From the NCBI RefSeq assembly GCF_032854445.1, contig NC_088295.1:78212028-78276027 (forward strand): a stretch of 64,000 bases of DNA, written 5' to 3'. A program made the position numbers and the translations under genes. The notes below the pieces were generated by a model that did no database searches, had not been told where the DNA came from, and worked only from the letters and a program-made list of their open reading frames with translations. This document shows, one piece after another, positions 42,301 to 52,276 of the stretch (positions are counted from its first letter, which is position 1; each line of letters opens with the position of its first letter). Origin of the DNA: Liolophura sinensis. Lineage: Eukaryota; Mollusca; Polyplacophora; Chitonida; Chitonidae.

Positions 42301-44656
42301 ATTCTGACATACTGTACCTCTTTTTTTGATTCTTCAGTAATTTCACGCTGAAGTTTTTCAACCTCAATAACATCTTTATTGAGATCCTCCAGGCCATCCA
42401 GAAAACCAGGTGTGTATCTTAAAATTTGTAATACACTATTCAAGAAGCAGGTGTTTCCTGAAAAGAAAAACATAATATACACTTAAAATGTATTTATTTA
42501 TCTGACTGGTGTTTAATGCTGCACTCAACAAGGTTTAACTGATTCAGTAGATGTGGGGAAAAAACTTGCATATTGAGAAAGCCACATCTGAACCAGCCTT
42601 GAAACTTGTTGGTGAGGAAACAATCAATAGTTCTCACCAACTTACATGACTGAACCGGTGAGGGCCATTCTAGCTAGAATCGCATCCTATAAAGACGTAT
42701 CCGTTAGCCCTAATAATGACATATTTCTTGCCTTTGAATCTGATGTAAATAATACCAGATATGATACAGGGGCAGGTTGATAAATGTTTTCCTCTCTCAG
42801 ACCATGACAAGTTTACATGTAATAGGTACTGGTTTAAGTCTTACTATCCATGTCTCATCTAACAGATTAGCTTTATTTATTTATTTGATTGGTGTTTTAT
42901 GCCGTACTCAAAAATATTTCACTTATACAATGGCGACCAGCATTATGGAGAGAAGAAACCGAGCAGAGCCCGGGAGAAACCCACAACCATTCGCAGATTA
43001 CTGGCAGACCTTCCCCGAAAAGTATGGCCGGAGAGGAAGCCAGCATGAGCTGGACTTGAATCTAACACATTAGACCTCTGTTAAGCCACTCGCTATGTAA
43101 TTCATGCCGCATCATTAAATCTAGGCTAATGTAATAAACCATTTTTACATTCTTGATGGTATTTAAAAATTTATTGAAAATTAAAATGTAAAAAATATTA
43201 CAATTGTTACAATATATATGTTTAAAAAATATCTGCATTATTAATGTACAAAGAAAAAAAAATAAATTATTTCTCCCACATAGATTCCAAATAGTTTCAA
43301 TTATGTAAGTTAGTTGCACATATGTAACTGTAATTACATTGACACAGACCTCAGAATTACAACTATATACAGGCCAAACAAATAGTGAAGACGTAAGCTT
43401 GTCAGGGAGGTTGGGGAGGTGGATTTTTCTTAGCGATAAATGTTTAAATATTTAATGAAGGCCTACATACCCGTGACAGTTGAGGATAAAGGCATCATTT
43501 CTTATCTGAAGAAATACTCTGAAAAACATGGTTTAATTTCTCAGTTTGGCATACTAGATATGCAGGAAAGGTTGGTATATCATTTACTACAGATTGTATT
43601 TTATTTTATATTTTTGTGTAAACATACAGCAATTTCAGTGGACAAGCTCTGGTTTCAGTAGGAGGTAGCTATTGTTGCCATACTGTGATATCAAACAATA
43701 AAGATTTCAGTTTTCCTTCGAAAAACTTGAATTTACAACATATATTCCTACATAAGCAGCATTGCTGCTCGAGACCACTTCGTCCAATTGTCCGAGGACT
43801 TTGAGAAATGAAATCATTTGTATTTCAGAATCATTACTACGGATTGCACAGATACTATATAAAAGATCCATCAACTGCTCATGAAGATCCATCACTGACC
43901 TTTTCAAGAGTTCCACTGAACAACGTGACACATAGATGTAGGTGAACCTCAATACCACATGCCCACAGCATGACTGCACACATCCGGCATATTTGCTAAA
44001 TTTACAATTTCTGGTATAACGAGATAAAGGATTACTGAAAATAGATTATTACCGTAAATCAAATACATTTTGCATTCCGTGATAACAAATGTCTGACCTG
44101 GGGCAATGTATTTGCCATTGCTCAATCCACTGACCCAGCTATCCTAACCTGCTACTGTCAGCAAGTAACCAGGGATCAATGAACTGTTTGTTTTCTGTGT
44201 GAATTGCTAGCAGCTGCTTACCTAGATTCATGAATCCAATGATACCTGGGCCAGCATTTTGTTCCTCTGGGGTTGATGGAATCTCTGCCTCTGTGAGCCT
44301 TCCTTTCTCTACAGAAGCAATTTTCCTTCTTTGTGTCATTTGCTGGACTTCTGACACTTGTCAACCTGTAAATTTCATAATATATAAAACATAATTTACA
44401 GTTAATGGAACTGAACCTGTTAACTTCCTTGATGCAGAATGTGAAGCATATATCACTATGATCAATGTCAAGGACCACTTGCTAAATAGAACAAACAGTT
44501 CTTGACAAGAAATTAAAAAAATTTCGAAACACCTCGAATCAAGACTTACAACTCTGACTTGCCATCACAGAGTGTGTTTACGCCAGGTGAGTTTTTGTTG
44601 ACTTTCAGAGATAGCTTTCGTCTCTTCTTCACTGGGCTTAATTCTACCGTAGACAT
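32643..44656 (-). CDS. USP1: Ubiquitin carboxyl-terminal hydrolase 1, complete
   Basis: USP1 is the nuclear cysteine protease that, with its cofactor UAF1 (WDR48), removes monoubiquitin from PCNA and FANCD2. Nine coding exons were read: 44563-44656 (or 44550-44656), about 44222-44351, 42318-42457, 41405-41470, 41069-41172, 39326-40755, 35879-36065, 34513-34617 and 32643-33300. Phases agree throughout except at intron 1. The Cys box GNTCFLNSVLQ, the block EGYLQHDAQELLRCLL, zinc-ribbon-like CMEC and CENC pairs, the block SITSGHYMSYV (catalytic His), KWLECDDDF (Asp box) and the terminal TPYVLFY all match USP1. The product is about 970 aa, longer than the roughly 785 aa of the human enzyme, mostly because of disordered inserts in the 1.43-kb exon. 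The stop codon at 32643-32645 is clear. Confidence 0.95.
34254..34336 (-). repeat. Second copy of the GAGTGAGTGAG element
   Basis: Inverted copy of the element at 1740-1829: CGTCGTCATATGACTGAAAA, then TTAAACCCCAAGCACTCACT. It lies in the USP1 intron between 33300 and 34513. Confidence 0.7.
34513..36065 (-). CDS. USP1: USP1 exons 7-8
   Basis: Exon 35879-36065 encodes LMSAFTDVEKLCDDNKYFCE, the CENC zinc pair, AERSLHYETLPEILTLHLKR and FAASSG. The LTLHLKRF strand is a standard USP landmark. Exon 34513-34617 encodes YFGNLTKINDHVATPEYLPC followed by a cysteine/arginine-rich end and stops in phase 2. This second exon replaces the LSKINTPLLTPLKLSLEEW segment of human USP1. Confidence 0.9.
36505..37612. 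repeat. 92-bp tandem array in a USP1 intron
   Basis: Twelve units of 92 bp with very high identity. Each contains CTGCTAAGGAGAGATTCGGT, GGCTGTACGATCGGGCAAGC and TACATGTACATCAGCCTATC. The main variable site is the base pair after CAGAAATG (GCGG, ACGG, TGGG, GGGG). It lies in the intron between exons 6 and 7. Confidence 0.97.
37693..37845 (+). mobile_element. SINE with internal deletion
   Basis: Head fragment CAATGACCCAGATGCCTCTC joined to the body CATAATGCTGGCTGCCGTCA and the tail ATACCAATCAATAACTAA. About 90 bp of the middle found in full copies is missing. Confidence 0.75.
39326..40755 (-). CDS. USP1: USP1 exon 6: large exon with QHDAQE block and disordered insert
   Basis: A single 1430-nt exon. 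It opens INPMFEGYLQHDAQELLRCL (Gln/Asp block of the catalytic fold), runs through about 350 residues of low-complexity, Ser/Thr/Lys-rich insert with basic clusters (GTRGRKRKKVE), and returns to fold in EHLFQGMMMLRTRCMECECA and FQDVSVPL. Two PCNA-interacting-like motifs lie in the insert: NNITKYFG (40572-40595) and QPNVLSMFG (39951-39977). The second aligns with human QPSILSKF. It ends in phase 1. Confidence 0.93.
41069..41470 (-). CDS. USP1: USP1 exons 4-5
   Basis: Exon 41405-41470 (66 nt, phase 0-0) encodes LGDDYEKASENLSSQVAKIL. Exon 41069-41172 encodes LFTRMDSRERRFRQLGSSA, then VRPDRLLEILR, and ends in phase 2. Together they form the helical linker before the NPMFEGYLQHDAQE block, where human USP1 has a similar helix-rich stretch ending in an RRLLNTLRELNP-type sequence. 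Confidence 0.88.
42318..42457 (-). CDS. USP1: USP1 exon 3: Cys box
   Basis: A 140-nt exon (phase 1 to 0) starting in the split Gly codon, with GNTCFLNSVLQILRYTPGFL. The catalytic Cys codon is at 42447-42449. It ends with acidic and lysine-rich sequence (EESKKE) before GTACAG. Confidence 0.93.
42870..43066 (-). mobile_element. SINE, 5' truncated, in USP1 intron 2
   Basis: Plus-strand reading: TTTATTTATTTGATTGGTGT, GCCGTACTCAAAAATATTTC, then GAAGCCAGCATGAGCTGGAC, where homology stops before the tRNA head. A second tail-only fragment lies close by at about 42490-42560. Confidence 0.85.
44222..44656 (-). CDS. USP1: USP1 exons 1-2: N-terminal tail
   Basis: Exon 1 begins MSTVELSPVKKRRKLSLKVN (ATG at 44654-44656), a basic, SP-containing tail as in other USP1 proteins. 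A CAG acceptor just upstream (about 44669) implies a separate 5' UTR exon. Exon 2 ends ...GIIGFMNL in phase 1 before GTAAGC. With the obvious GTAAGT donor of exon 1 (low end 44550) and the CAG acceptor at 44365, the frame does not connect. A GC donor (GATG|GCAAGT, low end 44563) with an acceptor at about 44352 or 44358 restores it. Confidence 0.8.
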
Positions 44657-45783
44657 CCTGTCTTGTATGCCTGGCAATGAAATAGTTAATAATGAAAAAC
44701 AATAAATGAAAAATAAAATAAATAATAATGAAAAAATGAACAGCATGAAGAAATAGTATGTATACTACAAACCCTAACTGTGTTCAACACAAAATACATT
44801 CATACATTTAACTCGCGAATTTATACTTAATATAGGCAAATTTCTTTAATGTTTTTTTTCTTCACCTCCTTATTTACGACAGTTAATGGTTCTTCACACT
44901 TAATTACATTGATGCACACAATTTTACACCAAATGCAGTAGAGACAGAAATGTGAAATAACACTTTGGAGCATCATTTAACTACATGTATTTAGTGTATT
45001 CAAGGATTACTTTAAATTCAGAATTTCAGAAATGTTTCCAGTATACCAGTTGAGAGGTACTGTAGAATATTAATGTGTTATATATAGTATGTATTAAGTA
45101 AATAAATAATTTTCCTTATGATAACTTTTCTAGACATCTTCAGCAGAAAAATCGATATTCTCTCAAAAAATAAAATTTTGTGTATTTATCAAGAACAGCT
45201 CAAATTACTGCCTTTCAGGAAATATCGGACATGTACCTGCATTATTTATTGTCTTAAAATTGTTCTAAAGATAACACATTATTGCCTGTGCTCCTGGCTG
45301 GGTCTATCGGATGTGTTGAGCAATGTCTGCACAGCACATTTACCACAATTAAGCATTCCGAGAGGAAACCAAGGCATGTGACAGGCAGTCTCACGGTGGC
45401 TTTCGAAAGAAGAGCCAGCATCTATAATGACCTCAGTCCAATACAGCGCTGTATCTAGATTCACAAGCTGTAGAGTTGTTAAGTATTAGAGTGACATCGA
45501 TTCAATGAAAAAATCTGCTGTTCACATAGCCGCACGTGTGTGGCTCAACAGATCTGACGGCGTACTAACTATCTTCTTATCTGCTGTCCACTCCATTTGA
45601 GACGGAAGCTGAAAATCCAGCCAGCCTTTATTTTCATGCCACCAGTCGTTGGACACAAGTCGTGACGCAGATTGCAACAACAACACCATGTTAATTAATT
45701 TGACCTTACCCTCAGCAGCCTATGTACGACAGACGAGTGAAATCGAGCAAATCCTGTTCTGGGCTATTCATACCTAGGTGAAG

Positions 45784-45990
45784 CTAACTGTCTTCGAAAA
45801 CAACTGTCTTTGAATTGTCGACCTCCTCCACTGATATTTCACTACTACTACCACACTGGTTCGGCACTTGTCTAGTTAAATCATTGACAAAATGTCCGCG
45901 TGATCCCACTGGCATGTCAGTGCCATGACCGACTGAGAAATCGATATCTGGTATGGCTCTAGCCGGATTAACAGGGCCACGTACCTGAAA
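45784..45990 (-). other. Orphan exon-like open frame upstream of USP1
   Basis: After a CAG acceptor at about 45991 the minus strand is open for about 68 codons (VRGPVNPARAIPDIDFSV through VEEVDNSKTVVFEDS) and then stops. The composition is protein-like, but I do not recognise it and see no upstream partner exon. It could be the last exon of an unseen gene, or part of the USP1 5' region: CACCTAG followed by a GTATGA donor lies just downstream. Confidence 0.3.
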
Positions 45991-46097
45991 CATCAGTACT
46001 TATCTCATAATTTCACTAAAAAGATCCACCTTCTGCCAGAATTCAACTGGTTACCTCAGTTAAAATGCTAAGGGTAGAAGTCAAAAAGAGCTATAAC

Positions 46098-46105
46098 GCG
46101 CCAAA
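46098..46105 (-). promoter_or_regulatory. E2F-like site upstream of USP1
   Basis: GCGCCAAA on the plus strand reads TTTGGCGC on the minus strand, an exact match to the E2F consensus TTTSSCGC. It lies about 1.45 kb upstream of the USP1 start codon, near where a 5' UTR exon is expected. USP1 is cell-cycle regulated in mammals, so the site is plausible, but an 8-bp match alone is weak. Confidence 0.3.
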
Positions 46106-46109
46106 CAAT

Positions 46110-48239
46110 CTTCCCATCCGAATTATCTCCCTTTTGTTCATGTGCACATTGGAAAGTGACTCTTTCCTCATTTGTAACATTACCAGCATATTTCTGATCT
46201 AAGTTTTATCATTGTTGCGTTTTGGTGAATAGGAAGTTCATAAACTGTAAATGATTAAGGAAAACATTAATTTCTATCAGTAATTTAAAACCTCATATCT
46301 ACAAGTGAAACGCAGACAGGAAGATATCAGAGTTAATGCCCCTGTATATTTCTCATAAATTCATGTGGCGCTGGCAACAGATGACATTCTACACACGCTG
46401 TTCAGAAAATAAATGTAGCCGTTGTAGCGCAGCGCTGGCACGTTTTTAAACTTACATCGTCCTGCGTTTTGAGGAACTTTAGACAGCAAGTTGTGTCAAT
46501 TTTGGATCATTTTGGGGGTGATGCTATCACGTTTTTTGTCTCCGTTAAACTACCGTTACACTGTTCGTGTCATTGTCGGAAAGGAAAGGTTATTGCGTCG
46601 CTGTCCACCTCGGCATTCCCTGTAACTGTAAAGATGCGGGCTAAACATATCCATGTGTTTTTCGCACTTGAATTATTTTTGTTGATTTTTGTAAGAATTT
46701 TGAACTGGACCTGTATGTTCTGGATCGCCACGATACATTAATGAAATTTGATAAGATGTATTGATAAACAAAGATCATTCATTCATTCAAGCAGTTCAGT
46801 GAGTGCCATTATTGTCTGGTGTGTGAAGGTGATGGTTCTTCAGTCTTATTCAGTGTAGTTGATACCTGTTGACAGTTAAGAAGCCATTTCTGATATGATA
46901 TGTTATTGATGTCCATTGTGTAGTATAGTCGGAGATTACACTGATGTTAAGTTTGGCACCAAACTAATGTCAGAGCGTGCTCCCATTAAAACCTGATGCA
47001 AATACCTGCCCTTGTCAAATATGTTGAGGGTGACAGTACAATGGGTTGCATTGAGCATTACCAAAGTATCTCAGGCCCAAAATTCTTGTCACTGTCTGTG
47101 ATGTAAAGATTTCATTTCTGGTTTACAGTCATTGGCGTATAGGTAGAGATAGCAGCTCTAGGTTAAGGTCATTCTGATTTCCTGCCGTTGACATCGATGT
47201 CCATTGTGTATAAATGTAGAGATAGCAGTTCTCGCTTACAATTAACATCGTCAAATGTCTGGTGTGCACAATAACATAGAGATCACGGATCTGGTTTACT
47301 GCCATTGACATTGGCCGTTCCTTTTGTGTACCTCTTCAGTTATGGTCGTTGATGTTGACCATCATGTTATTTGTTGTAAACATGTCACATGTGTTTTAGT
47401 GTCTGAGAGACATTGTCTGTTGTACAAACATGCTGGGTCTGGTTGAGTGTTGTTTAGATAATTTATTGCAAAGATGCAACATATGGTTTAATGTCAGTGT
47501 GTCGGACAGTACAAGTGCTGAAGATGTTTTAATGTTAATGCTCAGTCTTCATGGTGTTTATGATTGTGTCATTGGTGAAAATATTTGGATTTTTGGTAAA
47601 GATATAGGTTTTGTTGTTTTGCATAAACCATACCTACCAACTGAAAATGTTTCATCAAACTTTTCTCCATAAAATCGTTAGTTTTTTTCATATCCGGTAT
47701 AATTAGCCATTAAGTGCCAAGTTTTAGTGAAAAAAAGTGAAAATAAAAATGCAAACCAACCTAGCTTAATTTTCCAGATTGGGTTCAGTTTATATGTGAA
47801 ACAAACATATTTTTAAGGAATTCATCATGAATGCTTAATAAATGTCACAGAATCCATAAAATAAAGTTTGATATTTTGACATTAATTTAGCAGGTCAAAG
47901 CCAGACAGTGTATTAGGAAGGGTACATCAGTAGGAATCTGCCATCATGTATGCCACCGAGTCGGAAGGAGATAAGATGGAGGAGGGCTTTAATGTGGGCG
48001 ATTTTGAATTCACAGAAAAGACCATAAGACTGGGTTTGTATGCTTTCACCAATTATTAAATTAGCGGATACAATGCATTTTATTTGTACCATACTCCTGT
48101 GTTCATTCTTGCTCACAGACTCACATAGATTACACAAGAAGTAGTATTGCATGTTTGAATCACTTCTGCACAGTGTCCGCATTTAATTTTACCTTCCACC
48201 TCTGACCTCATCATTTTAATAGTACCTTTTGTATTCAGC
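46110..48239. other. Intergenic, no gene recognised
   Basis: Plus-strand frames of 80-90 codons exist (46469-46741, 47430-47672) but show no recognisable domain and no clear splice partners. The N-terminal exon of the Lifeguard gene could lie here but was not found. Confidence 0.4.
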
Positions 48240-48447
48240 TGAGGGGCCACCATGGCCGAAGGGTGTGAGCAATGACCCAGGAGCCTCTCACCAATATTGC
48301 CGCTGTGAGTTCAAGTATAGCTCAAGTTGGTCATAGATTTTACCCAGACTCGCCTGGTTTCCTCCCACCATAATGCTGGCCGCCGTTGTTTAAGTGAAAT
48401 ATTCTTGAGGACAGCATAAAACACCAATCAGATACATAAATAAATGT
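48240..48447 (+). mobile_element. SINE, near full length, diverged
   Basis: GAGGGGCCACCATGGCCGAA head, CAATGACCCAGGAGCCTCTC, GCCGCTGTGAGTTCAAGTAT, CATAATGCTGGCCGCCGTTG and tail ACACCAATCAGATACATAAA. Confidence 0.8.
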
Positions 48448-48639
48448 ATTCAGGTGTTTTCAAGTTTTGCATCCAGCAGTCTTTCCTGTGGTGGTGGTGA
48501 TGGGGTGGGGGGAGCGTGTTGGTAATGACGTGTACCCGCCGTAATTACGCCAAATGCCTGATTTTAGTATGAGATCGAGAAGATATTTGTTAACCACGAG
48601 AAAAGAATACAAAAAAAAAAAACAAAAAAAAAAACGTGG

Positions 48640-50228
48640 TTAAAACATATGGCAATGGGTAAGAAAGTTTGCGATGGCTTGGAATACTTTGTTGTGGTTG
48701 TCCATGGGATTTAGAATCATCTCCACTGTAAATTGGCGGATTCCTAACCTCCAAAGATCAGTGCGTAAAAGGTGATCAACATGTGCATCAGATTGTAGTC
48801 TAAATAAACATTTGAGGGTGTGCAGGTGCCGCTGGAGATACAAAGGCCATTTACTGAAGACCTGTGTAGTTATAAGTGGTGTTTATCTCAAACCTCGGTT
48901 AGTATCCCGGTTAGGTGAAATCAAGATATGGTTTTAGACACGTTTCTTGAAGGCACACTATATCAGTATAGGGAACAGTGTCTGACAAGTAAAACTTAAA
49001 CTCCTGTCCATGTCATTGAAGTAGACTAAGGGGCATTGTGAACGATAGGAGAGCAAGATATAACACATACAAGGGCTTCATATTGTCTGTGAATTTGACT
49101 GATTTGTGGATATTGATGTTAGTGACATCATGAGATGCCTCGCTCAATTACTCTAATATTTCAGTGAACACGGAGATTAATTTTGTGACCATTGTTAAGG
49201 TAGGGTCCTCAAACTGGGTGCCGGTGGACACACCCATCTGTGTTGCCACAGATCTAATAACAGGCTTGCATGGATTGTAACGGGGCGAGGTTTGCTGTGT
49301 AATAGGGCTTGGGTCTGAAGTGGGTGCTTCGTAAGGGGAGTCCTGTAAGAGCACGCTCATAGGAGCCCTCAGGATATGGTCTCCTCTCGTCTTCCCAAAC
49401 ATTTTTAAGTGCCTGTGCAAGTGTAATTTTTTGAGTTACTCTGATATACTGCACCTTGTTTACCTGTTTGCGATGTGGACAGCCCATGTACGCTGAGCTG
49501 TGACCATATGTGTCGCAGTTGACGCACCAAGGCCTGTCCAAATGTTCACATTCATCATATGTGTGTTCCACCCCTCACATCTCAGACACCGCTGGCGCCC
49601 TCTGCATTTGTAAGGGCTGGCACTTGAAGCATCAAATCACAGGTGGAATATATTGTTTCATGGGATATATTTCGTAACCTAGAGCAGCCTCTTCAGGTAG
49701 GGTTTTTTGCAACAGCAAGCACTTGGTAGGGACTTTTTCCCTCCCCCTTAAGCAATCTTTGGACCTTAGTAACTTCATTTTTCTTTAATGCAACCAGTAC
49801 TTCTTCCTCCGATATGTCCTGCCCCATATGACCCATATACCCATATATGATCCCATGAGATATGTTAGCACTTGACTGTGATTTACATACATGTACAACA
49901 ATTTATGACAGATTCAGAGCTTTCTTAACTTGTGAAGCCGAGGAGCAGGATATGAGATCTTTATTGTTACATTTCTTGACTTGTTTAACATTGCTAATTG
50001 CCTGTTGTAAAGCTTGCCCGAGATTTGATAGGGTTCCAAGCGGAAACAGGTTTTCCCCCCCACCGATGATTTTACAACATTATAGTTACTAGCCGAAGCT
50101 CTTTGGGACGCTTGTCTGGATTTCTTTTCATTTGGGTGCTTACACTCCACAGAAAATTCTTGTGTACGTTTACCCAACGTCCTGCTTTTGACGACCTCCA
50201 TACAGTCCGGGTCATCATGTTCTTCCAT
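48640..50228 (-). pseudogene. Degenerate LINE remnants: ORF1 with CCHC knuckles and a pol C-terminal piece
   Basis: Between 50228 and 49148 the minus strand carries, in several frames with stops between, a gag-like ORF1: a basic N-terminus, a central part (DISEEEVLVALKKNEVTKV), a zinc-knuckle block (CVNCDTYGHSSAYMGCPH) and a C-terminal end. At 48843-48640 lies a piece resembling a LINE ORF2 C-terminal tail (DAHVDHLLRTDLWRLGIRQF). No endonuclease or reverse transcriptase domain lies between, so the copy is internally deleted and dead. The family is not assigned. Confidence 0.6.
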
Positions 50229-50707
50229 AGCGGCTTGATTATGTACTTACGCAACTGGTGGACGGACAAGAGTGTTATTACAGGACAGTTATGTGAGAGA
50301 AAGAATGGCTAGGGTCTGCTCTGGGCGAGGGTAGAGACAAAAGGCGCCGTGTTAGTTGTGCTGAGCTGTACCGCGCAAATACAAAGCTCAGCTACAGTAC
50401 AGTGCTACCTTATATCTAAAGTATAAATGTAAATATAGCCCTACACTACTGTACAGTTACTAGATAATAGAAACACAGCTTGCAGCCCTCGACATAAGGA
50501 TAATTATGGTGATCGAGAAATCGATCCCCCGACCTAACGTTCAGGTGATCGGACATTTGATCTCCCCCAAATTCTTTGGTAACCGATCGATCCCCTGTAT
50601 CGATTACGTAGGTTTCGAGAACCAAAATTGTTCCTTGTAATATACAGGTATGCCGTGAAGTTCATGTACACAGTGATATATATGTATGCTCTGCATTATT
50701 TAATTTT

Positions 50708-51000
50708 GTTAGAGGGCTTCCCGTCTGTTTTCAGAAGTAACTAGTCCCAGTCTCGCTGCAGTCGCTGGTACGCCGTCCATGAAACCCACTGGCAATCGCA
50801 GCGAAGTCCGAGTGGTGGGTTCAACTGGCGAATTGATTGGAGCAATGTCTATGGTGTTTGACGTACTGATCGTGTAAAAAATGAAGAATTTATCATTGTC
50901 ACTACTGATCACATTATTGTTGTATTTGTATTAGAAATAAACGTACCCAGTACTCCAAGCAGGTAATGAAATAATACAAATCCTGCTCTGGAAGGCATAA
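50708..51000 (-). CDS. Possible small secreted protein gene inside the hAT element
   Basis: A signal-peptide-like start, MPSRAGFVLFHYLLGVL, begins at 50998-51000 and runs to a GTACGT donor after the first base of a codon. About 90 bp on, an acceptor (CATAG) resumes in the matching phase with DIAPINSPVEPTTRTSLRLP and ends SENRREAL-stop. The predicted product is about 63 aa. No homologue is recognised. It lies near one end of the transposon, so it may be cargo, or a chance open frame. Confidence 0.25.
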
Positions 51001-52276
51001 TGTCTCCAGCACGTTCCCGCGCAAAGCTGACTGCTGCGAGAGGGTCACACGGGGTGGGTAAGTTTTGAAGTTGCGTAAAGAAATGTCTTTCGAAAAGTAA
51101 TGATACAACTTGTAAATGTTGCTTGAATATTCTCAATTCACTATTTCTACAAAACATGACGTGTCCCGATTGCTGCTACCACAGAAAATCAGCGGAACCA
51201 AGCATTAAATAATAATGACATTAGTTCGAGTCGAAAACCCCCTACGCTAGCATGCTTTTGGACTCGCCCACACTTCCAGTCAATCAGTTACAGGCGGGGA
51301 CTGCCACGGTGAAATTTAACCACTCAAAATTGAAAGTTTCGTATTCCTAACTTGTTATGCGATCTGTCTAAAGCAGACTTATGACTACCAGCCTGCGGTA
51401 TATACGCATAAGTTATAGAACGTAATTATTGAATTTAAATACAAGGATTGATTGATGCATGTAGATCATGGCGATGTCTACAAACATTTCACTCACGCCA
51501 TGTGGATTCGCAGTCAGTATTTTGGCAAGATAGGAGGTGAAGGAGAACATTGACTTTTCTACAATGAGGATAAATATGCATGACATATCTACCTGGCGTA
51601 TCCGTTGCTATACCTATTTTTGCAAAAACTATTTTTCAAATGACTCATATCGGCCGGAGTTTTCGTTACTTCGCGTTGTTACCGTTTGGAGTTGTAATTG
51701 TATGTTAACATACCACGAAAGAACCAATGCTGGCGCAAGTCTTTGAAAAATAGCCTTCTGTACGTTTGTCTTTAATACAGGCGCAGTTGAATATGTAACA
51801 AAACCACACAATCATACTTAAATGGTTTTAATGTAAAAGACATAACATATAAGACGTTATTGCATTGAAATGCCAGGTCCCCCGAGGTGTATGTCATCAC
51901 ACACACGACTTCGTTACAAACGTTATATATATATATATTATATGCATGTATTTAAGTTTGCGATAAAAGGTAAAAAAATGAGTTTAAATAAGTAATCAAT
52001 GTGCAAGAATGATACGACGTCCACACACATTATCATATATATTATACATGTATGTTGTAGAAATATTTTAGTTCAAAGCAAAACGTTAAAAATTCAAAAC
52101 CAAATAAACGAGATCTGCACAAAAGTCATTCTTTCCTGTTGAAGTAATAACGTGTTGACGTGAAAAGTTCAGCCATGATTATGTAACAGTCAATCAACAA
52201 AGTCAGTGCAAGGCAAAGAACTAAATTTAATGGCACCTAGCTAAAGTTTTACACTTTTATGTAGGCGATCTTGTTT

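Noticed and set aside
46469-46741. Plus-strand 90-codon ORF with a hydrophobic end
   Set aside because: No similarity to the Lifeguard N-terminus, which is usually proline-rich and cytosolic, and no splice partner seen.
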